A stretch of 64,000 nt of DNA from Rhodococcus sp. PAMC28707 (lineage in GTDB: Bacteria > Actinomycetota > Actinomycetes > Mycobacteriales > Mycobacteriaceae), in contig NZ_CP039253.1 in the NCBI RefSeq assembly GCF_004795915.1, positions 1,302,001-1,366,000 of the forward strand. Direction: 5' to 3'. Both the position numbers and the translations under genes were made by a program. Of this stretch, positions 20,056 through 28,272 are shown piece by piece (the stretch's first letter is position 1; every line of letters starts with the position of its first letter). Below the pieces are notes generated by a model, which saw only the letters and a list, made by a program, of their open reading frames with translations, was not told the DNA's origin and searched no databases.

Positions 20056-20946
20056 GTGCGAGATCTACGTGTGGTCGGTCTCGAACCCGACGGTCAGCAC
20101 GTCATTTGCGCAGATCCAACCACCGGCGACAAATTCCGGCTTCCAGCCGACGACAAGCTCCGCGCGGCCTCCCGCGGCGACATCGCTCGACTAGGACAGA
20201 TTGAGATCCAAATGGACAGTGTGCTCAGGCCCAGGGAGATCCAGGCTCGTATCCGCGGCGGGGCCACCGTCGAACAGGTTGCAAACGAATCGGGAATGGC
20301 ATTGAGCCGGGTCGAGGTCTTCGCCCATCCGGTACTTCTCGAACGGTCCCAGGCATCCAGTATGGCGCAAGCCGGCCACCCTCTTCGTCACGACGGGCCT
20401 GCCGTCCAGACTTTGGCCGAGATCGTCGCGCTTGCGTTTCGCGCTCGCGGCCACCATCTCGGCGAAGCAACGTGGGACGCGTGGCGCGACGAGGACAACA
20501 AGTGGGTAGCTCAGCTGAAGTGGCAGGCGGGCCGAACGACCAACAAGGCGCATTGGCAATACCTTCCCGACGGCCACGGTGGCACTATCACCGCACTCGA
20601 CGATGCGGCAGCGGAGCTGATCGACCCGGACTTCGGGCGGCAGCTGCGAGGACTCGCTCCGGTGCGATCGCTCGCAATCGAAGAAGACACATCCGAGGAA
20701 TCCTTCGACGAGTACTACGGCACCACCGCAGACAGTGAGATCGCGACCGCTGCACCGGAGAACCCCGCGCCGGAGATCGATTTACCGGAGCGCACCCCAC
20801 CAGAGGTCGCCGAGCCCCCGGTGCCCGCTGTAGCCGAGACGAAGCGGCACGAGCCTCCTACACCGAAGAAGGACAAGAAGGGCAAGCCCGCAATGCCCTC
20901 GTGGGAGGACGTTCTGCTGGGCGTCCGCAGCAGTGGACACAATTGA
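20056..20946 (+). CDS. sepH: Septation protein SepH (DUF3071)
   Basis: A 296-residue cell-division protein. The N-terminal DUF3071 domain (RDLRVVGLEPDGQHVIC to about residue 170) contains a helix-turn-helix-like core (IQARIRGGATVEQVANESGM), and a disordered, proline-rich acidic C-terminus ends in a conserved MPSWEDVLLGV motif. In Streptomyces and mycobacteria SepH stimulates FtsZ assembly at the future septum. The start GTG has GAGGAGG five bases upstream; an upstream in-frame start at 19960 would add residues not typical of the family. Confidence 0.9.
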   Translation: MRDLRVVGLEPDGQHVICADPTTGDKFRLPADDKLRAASRGDIARLGQIEIQMDSVLRPREIQARIRGGATVEQVANESGMALSRVEVFAHPVLLERSQASSMAQAGHPLRHDGPAVQTLAEIVALAFRARGHHLGEATWDAWRDEDNKWVAQLKWQAGRTTNKAHWQYLPDGHGGTITALDDAAAELIDPDFGRQLRGLAPVRSLAIEEDTSEESFDEYYGTTADSEIATAAPENPAPEIDLPERTPPEVAEPPVPAVAETKRHEPPTPKKDKKGKPAMPSWEDVLLGVRSSGHN

Positions 20947-20985
20947 TCATGATGGGCTGACGTTCGATCGGGAAGGGTGCCAGGA

Positions 20986-21735
20986 GTGGGGGCCAAAGCA
21001 TCGACTGTCTGGTACATAGATACCCCTGACCCGATCGCAGTCTTGAGATCCTCTACAACTTCGGACTGGGATACTGCGTCAGCGCTGGCCGGGCGCCTGT
21101 TCCCCGATCGAGTAGCCGTACCGAGCCAACTTTCCCCGGTGTCGGCCGTGGCTGGAGTCGGCCCCGACGAGATCTACATCGGGGCATATCCGGGCGTCAC
21201 CGTGGTCTGTTCGGCCGATTTGACCGTCGCGACTCCGTCGACTTTGCCCGAGCCCTGGATTCATCCTTTGGCGGCCGAGCGCACGTATCTCGTAATGACG
21301 GATCCGGAGACGGCGTGGGGTGCTTTCGCGTATTGGGAACGCGGCACCCTGCGACGTTCGTTCAGCGCGACTCCGATCTACATCTACGAGGACTCCGGTC
21401 TGCCGCTGGTGTGGGAACGACGCTTCTGGGCCGGAGAGCACCCGTTGGTCTATCCGCACGGCGTCATGCCGGACCCACTCTCGCTTCCGTTCCACCCACA
21501 GGAATTTGCCGAAGCCGCCAACTCGGAATGGCTCGGCTATCGCTATACCGGCGCGCCACGCGGCGACGAGTTCGATCCGATCTCGTTGCCGGTGTGTGGT
21601 TTCATCATGTATGCGCCCGGTCAGGAACCCCGACGGGTCGAACAGGCCCCACCCGACCAGGCCCCACCCGAGCCGATGCCGGATCGCTCGATCATGCGGT
21701 GGTTGAGACGGAAATCCCCAGAACCACGAAGCTGA
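20986..21735 (+). CDS. DUF6928 family protein
   Basis: A 249-residue protein of unknown function that begins VGAKASTVWYID, the typical opening of the DUF6928 family. It is soluble, rich in aromatic residues (EPWIHPL, WLGYRYTG, PLPFHPQEF-like segments) and ends in a proline-rich, basic tail. Start at the GTG 20986 rather than 20977 because family members start MGAK. It lies about 40 bp after sepH on the same strand, and its last 44 bp overlap the convergent DUF2537 gene. No catalytic motif can be seen. Confidence 0.65.
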   Translation: MGAKASTVWYIDTPDPIAVLRSSTTSDWDTASALAGRLFPDRVAVPSQLSPVSAVAGVGPDEIYIGAYPGVTVVCSADLTVATPSTLPEPWIHPLAAERTYLVMTDPETAWGAFAYWERGTLRRSFSATPIYIYEDSGLPLVWERRFWAGEHPLVYPHGVMPDPLSLPFHPQEFAEAANSEWLGYRYTGAPRGDEFDPISLPVCGFIMYAPGQEPRRVEQAPPDQAPPEPMPDRSIMRWLRRKSPEPRS

Positions 21736-21961
21736 GGACGGCACCGACACAGGTTCCGTACACCAGCCACCGCCACAGCGGCGTGCGCCGAAAGCGCAGC
21801 ACGGTCGGTGCAGCTCCACCGACGACGATCAAGTTGATCCCCACTGCCAGGAACACGTTGACGGCTGCGAGCTCGAGGCCGAACGCTGTCAGCGCGGCTC
21901 CGACGAGGACAGCTGCGAAGAGCGCGACCGGAATGCCGGTATAGGCGACGTGCTCGGTCAC
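21692..21961 (-). CDS. DUF2537 small membrane protein
   Basis: An 89-residue protein with three predicted transmembrane helices (about 10-28, 32-50 and 66-86). It belongs by sequence and context to the DUF2537 family, found beside sepH and a TrmH-type methyltransferase in mycobacteria; function unknown. The GTG start overlaps the stop of the methyltransferase gene (GTGA, 21958-21961), so it is translationally coupled to that gene. Its 3' end overlaps the convergent DUF6928 gene. Confidence 0.75.
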   Translation of the reverse strand: MTEHVAYTGIPVALFAAVLVGAALTAFGLELAAVNVFLAVGINLIVVGGAAPTVLRFRRTPLWRWLVYGTCVGAVLSFVVLGISVSTTA

Positions 21962-22761
21962 TGCACGCGCACCCGTTCGTAGAACGCCATCGCAGCCGCG
22001 GTGGCCACATTGAGCGAGTCGGTACCCGGCGCCATCGGAATTCGTGCGCGAACGTCGGTAGCGCGCATGGCATGTTCGGTCAGCCCCGGTCCCTCGGCGC
22101 CGAGCAGCAATGCGACCTTCTCCCCCGTCATCGCCTCGGCAAGAGAAATCGCCGACGGATTCGGCGTCAACGAGATGGTCTGAAAGCCGCTGTCACGGAG
22201 AATCTTCAAGCCCCGCGGCCAGTCGGGAACGCGCGCGAACGGAACCCGAAGTACGTGCCCCATCGACACTCGTACGACACGGCGATAGAGGGGGTCGGCG
22301 CATGCCGCCCCGAAAAGTACGGCGTCCACGCCGAGGCTTGCGGCGTTACGGAACATTGCTCCGAGATTCTCGTGATCGTTGACGCCCTCGAGCACGACGA
22401 CCGTCCTGGCATCGCGGACGACGTCGGCGATGTCGAGTCCCGGGGACCGACTCGCCACAGAGAGCACGCCACGGTTCAGGTGAAATCCGACGACGTCGGC
22501 CATCACCTCGGCACTGGTCCGATAGAACGGAGCGTCCACCCCGTCGAGGCGTGAACCCAGTTCTACGAGCCTGCGGTCGACGCCGAGCAGGCTGATCGTC
22601 GGGAACCGCGAGGTCAACAACCGCTCGGTCACCAAAACGCCCTCGGCAATAACCAGCCCCTTCCCGTCGGGGAGGTCCGGTCTACGGTCGGAGGAGTTGA
22701 GGTCGCGAAAGTCGTCCAGTCGCGGATCGGCAGAGTCGTCGATGTCGATTACGTTTACCAC
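21958..22761 (-). CDS. TrmH/SpoU-family RNA 2'-O-methyltransferase
   Basis: A 267-residue SPOUT methyltransferase. The three family motifs are seen: NLGAMFRNAASLG (motif 1), LLLGAEGPGL (motif 2) and IPMAPGTDSLNVATAAA (motif 3), which form the knotted SAM site. An N-terminal L30e-like substrate-binding domain (about 1-100) is present. It methylates ribose in rRNA or tRNA; which residue is not known. GTG start at 22761; divergent from the Eis-like gene, and coupled to the DUF2537 gene downstream. Confidence 0.9.
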   Translation of the reverse strand: MVNVIDIDDSADPRLDDFRDLNSSDRRPDLPDGKGLVIAEGVLVTERLLTSRFPTISLLGVDRRLVELGSRLDGVDAPFYRTSAEVMADVVGFHLNRGVLSVASRSPGLDIADVVRDARTVVVLEGVNDHENLGAMFRNAASLGVDAVLFGAACADPLYRRVVRVSMGHVLRVPFARVPDWPRGLKILRDSGFQTISLTPNPSAISLAEAMTGEKVALLLGAEGPGLTEHAMRATDVRARIPMAPGTDSLNVATAAAMAFYERVRVQ

Positions 22762-22799
22762 GTGTCCATCTTGGCATCTGTATGGAAAGGTCGAGTGCG

Positions 22800-24002
22800 A
22801 TGAATACCGAGGGCACGATCACTGTCAGGACTGCAACCGACGACGACTGGGATGCCGTCGCGCTTCTGGATGCGCATGCATTCGGTGAACACCAGAATGC
22901 CGAGGATCTTGCCGAGACGCAGATCCTCACCAGTTCGCGTCATGTCGTAATGGCGTGGGATGGAAGCACGCCCGTCGGGGTGGCGATGCACTTCCCCATG
23001 TCCGTGACGGTCCCGGGAGGCGCTCAGGTGGAGGCGTCGGGCGTGTCCTGGGTTTCGGTCGCACCGACACATCGCCGACGCGGAATCCTCCGGCGCATGT
23101 TCACCGAACAGCATCGCAATCTCGACGCAGCAGGCGCCCCCCTGTCGCTGCTGACGGCGAGCGAGGCCACGATCTACCGGCGCTTCGGCTACGGGCCTGC
23201 CACCGAGGAACACCGAGTGGTTCTCGATCGCCGCTTCGCCCAATTCCATCCGGACGTACCCGCAGTGACCGACGTCCGATTGGTGGAGTCCACCGAGGCG
23301 TCGGCGCTGCTTCCCGAGATCTACCATCGCTGGCAGCGCAAAACGGCAGGCGCACAACCGAAGCCGCCCATCCGTTGGGAGCGCTTCTTCGCCGACCGCG
23401 AAAACGTTCGAGAAGGATTGACCGCGCTCTTCTTCATGGTTCACCCGGACGGTTACGTCGCCTACCGCCGAAACATGTCCGGCGACACCAAGGTCGTCGT
23501 TCAGGAGTTCATCGCCGTCACCGACGACGCGTATGCCCAGATGTGGCAGGTGCTCGTCGGGATCGATCTCGTCGACACCATCGAGGTCAGTCAGGCCCCG
23601 GACGAGCCGTTGCCGTTCCTGCTGACGAACAATCGCCTGCCGAAGATCACCGGCCACCACGACGCACTGTGGAGCCGTGTCATGAATGTCGAAGCTGCCC
23701 TCGAAGCCCGTACCTACGCCGTCGACGCGCAGTTCGTGCTCGACGTCGAGGATCCGTTCCTCGAGGCCGGCGGAACCTTCGACGTCACGATCAGTGCCGG
23801 AAGTGCCACCGTGACTCGAACCGATGCTCCCGCCGACGCGTCGATGAAGCTCGATGTGCTGAGCAGTCTGTACTTCGGCACTCATCGTGCCAGTAGATTC
23901 GCGGCCTCGAATCGCCTGTGGAGCCGGGATTCGGACGCGTTGCACACGGTGGATCTCGCGTTCTCGACCGACCGTGCGTCGGTCATGGGCTGGGGGTTCT
24001 AG
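22800..24002 (+). CDS. Eis-like GNAT N-acetyltransferase
   Basis: About 400 residues: an N-terminal GNAT domain with the acetyl-CoA loop VAPTHRRRGILRRM (about 80-95), a second degenerate GNAT unit, and a C-terminal SCP2-like domain from about 290. This tripartite layout is that of Eis (enhanced intracellular survival) enzymes, which acetylate lysines of proteins and multiple amines of aminoglycosides. Substrate here is unknown. The C-terminal residue position is an aromatic (GWGF), as in Eis, where the terminal carboxylate is the catalytic base. Start at ATG 22800 (or 22782). Confidence 0.85.
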   Translation: MNTEGTITVRTATDDDWDAVALLDAHAFGEHQNAEDLAETQILTSSRHVVMAWDGSTPVGVAMHFPMSVTVPGGAQVEASGVSWVSVAPTHRRRGILRRMFTEQHRNLDAAGAPLSLLTASEATIYRRFGYGPATEEHRVVLDRRFAQFHPDVPAVTDVRLVESTEASALLPEIYHRWQRKTAGAQPKPPIRWERFFADRENVREGLTALFFMVHPDGYVAYRRNMSGDTKVVVQEFIAVTDDAYAQMWQVLVGIDLVDTIEVSQAPDEPLPFLLTNNRLPKITGHHDALWSRVMNVEAALEARTYAVDAQFVLDVEDPFLEAGGTFDVTISAGSATVTRTDAPADASMKLDVLSSLYFGTHRASRFAASNRLWSRDSDALHTVDLAFSTDRASVMGWGF

Positions 24003-24005
24003 ACC

Positions 24006-25265
24006 TCACGTCGCGGCGACTCTCGTTCGCCGCCAAGGATCGATCCGAAGATGCAGATTGTTGTGCTTCATCAGGTAGACGGCCGCCCCGACGCCCGAGA
24101 TCAGCGACACTGCGCCACCGAACAGCAATGGAGCTCTCGGGTCGAGGACGTCGGCGAGCCAGCCCAGCACGGGGCTACCGACCGGTGTGCCGCCGAGGAA
24201 ACACAGCATGTAGATGCCCATGACCCGTCCCCGCATCTCCGACGGCACCGACATCTGCAGAATGTTCATCGCCGAGGTGGTGAAGGTCAGAGTCAACGCT
24301 CCGGTCGGAACGAGCAGAATTGCAACGAGTGTGTAGTTCGGCATCAGTCCGACGAGTATTTCGAACACTCCGAAAGCGATGACGGCACCGATGAACAACC
24401 GCAGTCGGGGCGTGCCGGATCGACGGGCCGCAAGGGTCGCGCCTGCGAGCGTTCCGACGGCCAAAGTCGTCGACAGCAACCCGTATGCGTCGGCGCCGCT
24501 GCCGAAGGTGTTGCGAGCCAACACTGCCAGGCTGAGTGGAAAGTTCAATCCGAACGTCGACACCATGAACACCGTTGCCAGGAGAACGCGTAGATCGTCT
24601 CGGCCCCACACGTAGCGGAACCCTTCCCGTACCTGGCCTTTCGCGCGCGCGGCTCGTTCGACGTGGAAGAGGTCGGCAGATCGCATCGCGACCAGAGCGC
24701 CGAATACCGCCGCGAACGACGCAGCGTTGATCAAGAACACCCACCCGGTTCCGATGAACGTGATGAGTACACCCGACAGGGCCGGTCCGATGATGCGTGC
24801 CATGTTGAAGGTCATGGAGTTCAACGCAATTGCGTTTGCCAGCGTCTCTTTGCCGACCATCTCGATGGTGAACGACTGGCGTACCGGCGCGTCGATGGCG
24901 GAGGAACAGCCGAGAACGAACGCGATGACGTACACGTGCCACAGTTCGACGAGATTGCCGACGTCGAGGAGACCGAGCACGAGCCCGCAGACCGCCGCGA
25001 AGGCCTGGGTGATCATCAGCAGTTTTCGTTTGTCGTACCGATCTGCGAGCACCCCGCCCCACACCGACAGCAGCAGTGTCGGTCCGAACTGCAGGGCCAT
25101 CACAATGCCGACAGCGACGCCGTTGCCGCCCGACAGTGTCAGCACGAGCCAGTCCTGCGCCACCCTCTGCATCCACGTTCCGACCAGAGAAACTATCTGC
25201 CCGGACGCCCACAACCTGTAGTTGCGGGTTCGCAATGCAGCGAACATCGGGGAAGCAGAGGGCAC
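24006..25265 (-). CDS. MFS transporter
   Basis: About 419 residues with 12 hydrophobic helices. The segments NYRLWASGQIVSLVGTWMQRVAQDWLVL and WGGVLADRYDKRKLL (MFS motif A between helices 2 and 3) are those of the MFS_3/enterobactin-exporter-like group, which exports siderophores and drugs. The frame opens at 25397 inside the MarR gene; I choose the GTG at 25265, which gives a normal N-terminus, although ATG at 25247 is possible. It starts 33 bp after a MarR gene on the same strand, so MarR repression by an exported compound is likely. Ends four bases from the convergent Eis-like gene. Confidence 0.87.
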   Translation of the reverse strand: MPSASPMFAALRTRNYRLWASGQIVSLVGTWMQRVAQDWLVLTLSGGNGVAVGIVMALQFGPTLLLSVWGGVLADRYDKRKLLMITQAFAAVCGLVLGLLDVGNLVELWHVYVIAFVLGCSSAIDAPVRQSFTIEMVGKETLANAIALNSMTFNMARIIGPALSGVLITFIGTGWVFLINAASFAAVFGALVAMRSADLFHVERAARAKGQVREGFRYVWGRDDLRVLLATVFMVSTFGLNFPLSLAVLARNTFGSGADAYGLLSTTLAVGTLAGATLAARRSGTPRLRLFIGAVIAFGVFEILVGLMPNYTLVAILLVPTGALTLTFTTSAMNILQMSVPSEMRGRVMGIYMLCFLGGTPVGSPVLGWLADVLDPRAPLLFGGAVSLISGVGAAVYLMKHNNLHLRIDPWRRTRVAAT

Positions 25266-25297
25266 TCCACAAATACTAACCTCAGGTAACGAACTAC

Positions 25298-25744
25298 CTA
25301 TTCGGAGTCGTTGACCAGCGCACCGATGATATCGACTGCATCGCGGAGAACTACGAGTTGAGTCTCGTTCAAGCCGGCCAGTTGGGAGGTCATCCACGCC
25401 TCACGCGCACTGGCCTCGTCGGCGATAAGCGTGTTGCCGGACGGGGACAGCGACACGATCACCTGTCGACCGTCGGTCGGATGAGGAGTGCGATCCACGA
25501 GGCCGAGCTCCGCCAGCGACGCGATCACGCGTGTCATCGATGGTGGCTGCACTCGTTCACGGGCCGCCAGTGCCCCCGGCGTCATGTCGCCCTCACGGCT
25601 CAATGTCGCAAGAGCCGACAGCTGAGTGAGCGACACTTGCGAGTCGACACGTCTTCCCCTCAGGTGGCGAGTCAATCGCACCACGGCCAGTGATAGATCG
25701 CTTGCCAACTCACGGTTGTCTTTCACGCTGTTTCCCGACGTCAC
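25298..25744 (-). CDS. MarR-family transcriptional regulator
   Basis: A 148-residue winged-helix MarR protein. The recognition region [28 protein letters not shown] and the wing segment [12 protein letters not shown] are typical. It sits directly before an MFS exporter gene (33 bp gap) and 34 bp after the NCS2 permease stop, all on the minus strand, so it may belong to one or two transcripts. By precedent it represses the exporter until a ligand binds. No cysteine suitable for peroxide sensing is visible, unlike the OhrR-type protein at 51.5 kb. Confidence 0.9.
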   Translation of the reverse strand: MTSGNSVKDNRELASDLSLAVVRLTRHLRGRRVDSQVSLTQLSALATLSREGDMTPGALAARERVQPPSMTRVIASLAELGLVDRTPHPTDGRQVIVSLSPSGNTLIADEASAREAWMTSQLAGLNETQLVVLRDAVDIIGALVNDSE

Positions 25745-25778
25745 AGCGCAGAGACTACGCCCTGATGCGCGTTATGGC

Positions 25779-27230
25779 CTACGTAACCGCGTCAGTGATC
25801 GGTCCGACAACGAAATATAGGACGAACATCAAGGCCACGACCCAAAGCAGGGGATGAACCGTCTTCGCCTTGCCGCGCCCCACTGCGAGAACTACCCAGG
25901 TGATGAACCCGACTCCGATGCCGTTCGCGATCGAGTACGTGAACGGCATGACCACGATGGTCAGGAATGCCGGCAGCGCGAATTCGAACTTGGAGAAGTC
26001 GATGTCGCGAACCTGTCCGATCATCAATGCCCCGACGATGACCAGCGCCGGAGAGGCAGCCTCGATGGGGACGATGGCAGTGAGTGGCGTCAGGAACATG
26101 GCGGCCAGGAAGAGTAGACCGGTCACGACATTGGCCAAACCGGTCCGTGCGCCCTCGGCGATACCGGACGCCGATTCGACGAACACCGTGTTCGACGACG
26201 CCGACGCACCACCGCCTACGATCGCGCCGGTTCCTTCGATGACGAGCGCTTTGCCGATTCCGGGGAGCTGATCCTTGTCATCCATCAGCTCGCCTTCCTT
26301 GCCGAGCCCGGTCATCGTGCCCATCGCATCGAAGAAGTTCGCCAGCACGAGAGTGAACACCAGCAGGCTCGCTGCGAGGACGCCGATGCGAGTGAAAGCG
26401 CCGAAAAGATCCACGTCGCCGACCAAGGAAAGGTTGGGTGTCTGGATGAGCTGATCGGGCAGGATCGGAACGCTCAGATTCCAGCCTTTCGGATCCACTC
26501 CGTTCGACGGCCCGATATCGGTGAAGGCTTCGACGACGGCCGCGAGCACTGTGGTCACGACGATGCCGATCAGCAGCCCTCCACGTACCTTCCGCACCAC
26601 GAGAACACCCATCAACAGCAGCCCGAACACGAAAATTGCCGTCGGCCACGAGGCGATGGAGCCGTCGATACCGAGGCCGACCGGGACCGAGGTGCCGGCG
26701 GCGTCGGGGATGCGTCGTACGAAACCAGCGTCGACGAGTCCGATGAAGGCGATGAACGTCCCGATACCTGCCGCGATGGCCGCTTTCAATTCGGACGGAA
26801 TGGCGTTGAACACCGCAGTACGAAAGCCCGTCAGCGCGAGCAACACGATGATGATGCCGTCGATGACGACGAGCCCCATGGCCTCCGGCCACGTCACCTG
26901 GGGAGCGATGGTGACGGCGAGAAGGGTGTTGATCCCGAGTCCGGCGGCGATACCGAAGGGATAGTTGGCAACGATGCCGAACAAGATGCTCATGAAGCCG
27001 GCGACTAGCGCTGTCACCGCGGCGACCTGCGCGACGGGCAGGATATTGCCGAGCACATCGGTCTTGGCCGCGGCGTCGTCCGCCGAAAAGCTGCCGAGGA
27101 TCAGCGGATTGAGGACGACGATGTACGCCATCGCCACGAACGTGACGACGCCGCCGCGCACTTCGGAACCGACCGTCGATCCACGTTCGGTGACTTTGAA
27201 GTAGTTGTCCAGGATTTTGGGCGACGCCAT
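25779..27230 (-). CDS. NCS2-family purine permease (AzgA/GhxP-like)
   Basis: A 483-residue membrane protein with about 12-14 helices. Family landmarks include the N-terminal FKVTERGSTVGSEVRGGVVTF stretch, GLGINTLLAVT in the first half and the TGAIVGGGASASSNTVFVESA segment in the second; the last matches the AzgA (COG2252) branch, which imports adenine, guanine or hypoxanthine with protons. The exact purine is not evident. Start ATG 27230, divergent from a DUF2530 gene with only 18 bp between starts. The MarR and MFS genes follow on the same strand. Confidence 0.9.
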   Translation of the reverse strand: MASPKILDNYFKVTERGSTVGSEVRGGVVTFVAMAYIVVLNPLILGSFSADDAAAKTDVLGNILPVAQVAAVTALVAGFMSILFGIVANYPFGIAAGLGINTLLAVTIAPQVTWPEAMGLVVIDGIIIVLLALTGFRTAVFNAIPSELKAAIAAGIGTFIAFIGLVDAGFVRRIPDAAGTSVPVGLGIDGSIASWPTAIFVFGLLLMGVLVVRKVRGGLLIGIVVTTVLAAVVEAFTDIGPSNGVDPKGWNLSVPILPDQLIQTPNLSLVGDVDLFGAFTRIGVLAASLLVFTLVLANFFDAMGTMTGLGKEGELMDDKDQLPGIGKALVIEGTGAIVGGGASASSNTVFVESASGIAEGARTGLANVVTGLLFLAAMFLTPLTAIVPIEAASPALVIVGALMIGQVRDIDFSKFEFALPAFLTIVVMPFTYSIANGIGVGFITWVVLAVGRGKAKTVHPLLWVVALMFVLYFVVGPITDAVT

Positions 27231-27248
27231 GGGAGTAACCTACATTTC

Positions 27249-27497
27249 GTGGATAGTAAGCCGGAAACCCCCGCGCTGAGCGTACGGCTCACAGATCCCG
27301 CGCCCGTCATCGCGGTCGGTATTCTCGCCTGGGTCGTTGCTACCGCAGTGGTCTTCTCGAGTGGCGATCGGTGGGCGGATGCGCTGCCGACCTGCTGGAC
27401 AGGCGTAGCAGTCGGTGTCGTCGGCTTCACACTGTTTCTCATACAGAGAGCTGCCGCTCGTCGCGGCAGCAGGACCGCTCAACGCGGCCTCACGTAA
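27249..27497 (+). CDS. DUF2530 small membrane protein
   Basis: An 82-residue protein with two transmembrane helices (about 21-38 and 49-66) and a short basic C-terminus. It fits the actinobacterial DUF2530 family, whose function is unknown. The GTG start is 18 bp from the divergent purine permease start, so the two share a promoter region or one transcript is leaderless. No signal peptide cleavage site is evident. Confidence 0.7.
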   Translation: MDSKPETPALSVRLTDPAPVIAVGILAWVVATAVVFSSGDRWADALPTCWTGVAVGVVGFTLFLIQRAAARRGSRTAQRGLT

Positions 27498-27581
27498 CCG
27501 TAGTCACGCATAGTGGCTCGACGTGCGGAAACTCACCTTTATTAGGGTTGAGTAACACAGGGTTTGCGGGGAGTATGGGTT

Positions 27582-27767
27582 ATGTCAGTTGATTCATCCC
27601 ATGAATTACCCGAAGGTCAGGTCATGAAGCTCGTCAGGCAGTACCGCAATCGTCGTACCCACGCTCGCTCGCTCCGCGCCCTCTACGCACGCGCCCACGC
27701 CGTCAGCAGCCCTTCGATGCGCGATGAACTCCTCGTCATCGCACAGCGAAGCGACTTCGCACGCTGA
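27582..27767 (+). CDS. Small conserved hypothetical protein, 61 aa
   Basis: A 61-residue, highly basic protein (many Arg in YRNRRTHARSLRALYARAH) that I do not recognise. It is probably helical throughout and could bind nucleic acid or a partner protein, but that is only a guess from charge. Start at the ATG 27582; the frame opens slightly earlier. Its last 32 bp overlap the convergent PAP2 phosphatase gene. Confidence 0.5.
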   Translation: MSVDSSHELPEGQVMKLVRQYRNRRTHARSLRALYARAHAVSSPSMRDELLVIAQRSDFAR

Positions 27768-28272
27768 GCGCATAGATCCACAGCAACCCCCACGCGATAC
27801 CGAAGCACCATCCTGCCAGGACGTCCGTCGTCCAATGCGCGCCGAGATAGATCCGCGAGAAGCCGATCGCCAGGGATGCAACCGCTGGTAACGCGAGAAC
27901 CACCGGATTTCTGAGCCATAACGCGGTCGACCGCAGCAACACCGCGGTCACCGTCGTGGCCAGGATCGCCGACATCATCGCGTGCCCCGAAGGAAACGAG
28001 TGCGTCGAGATCTCGACGAGCCTTTCCGGTATCGGCGGCCGCTCGCGCCCGAAGATCAGCTTGAGAAGGGCCATCACCCCCCAGCCGGTGAGCATGGCGC
28101 CTGCAATCATGACTGCTTCCGGTCGACGACGTGCCCGCAGTAGGACTGCGCATCCGATGATCGAGAAGAGGAACATCGCGATCGTATTTCCGAGCGTGGT
28201 GATAATCCAGAAAAGTGTGGTCAGCCACACAACCCGGTGCTCGACCATCCACGCCAACACGTCACCGTCCAC
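27736..28272 (-). CDS. PAP2-family membrane phosphatase
   Basis: A 178-residue integral membrane phosphatase with about five helices. All three phosphatase motifs are seen: KLIFGRERP (C1), FPSGHAM (C2) and SRIYLGAHWTTDV (C3), including the catalytic histidines. Such enzymes remove phosphate from lipid phosphates such as undecaprenyl pyrophosphate or phosphatidic acid at the outer leaflet; substrate not determined. The GTG start lies within the last 11 bp of the upstream ATPase gene on the same strand, suggesting co-transcription with the DUF3027 and sacsin-like genes. Confidence 0.88.
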   Translation of the reverse strand: MDGDVLAWMVEHRVVWLTTLFWIITTLGNTIAMFLFSIIGCAVLLRARRRPEAVMIAGAMLTGWGVMALLKLIFGRERPPIPERLVEISTHSFPSGHAMMSAILATTVTAVLLRSTALWLRNPVVLALPAVASLAIGFSRIYLGAHWTTDVLAGWCFGIAWGLLWIYALSVRSRFAVR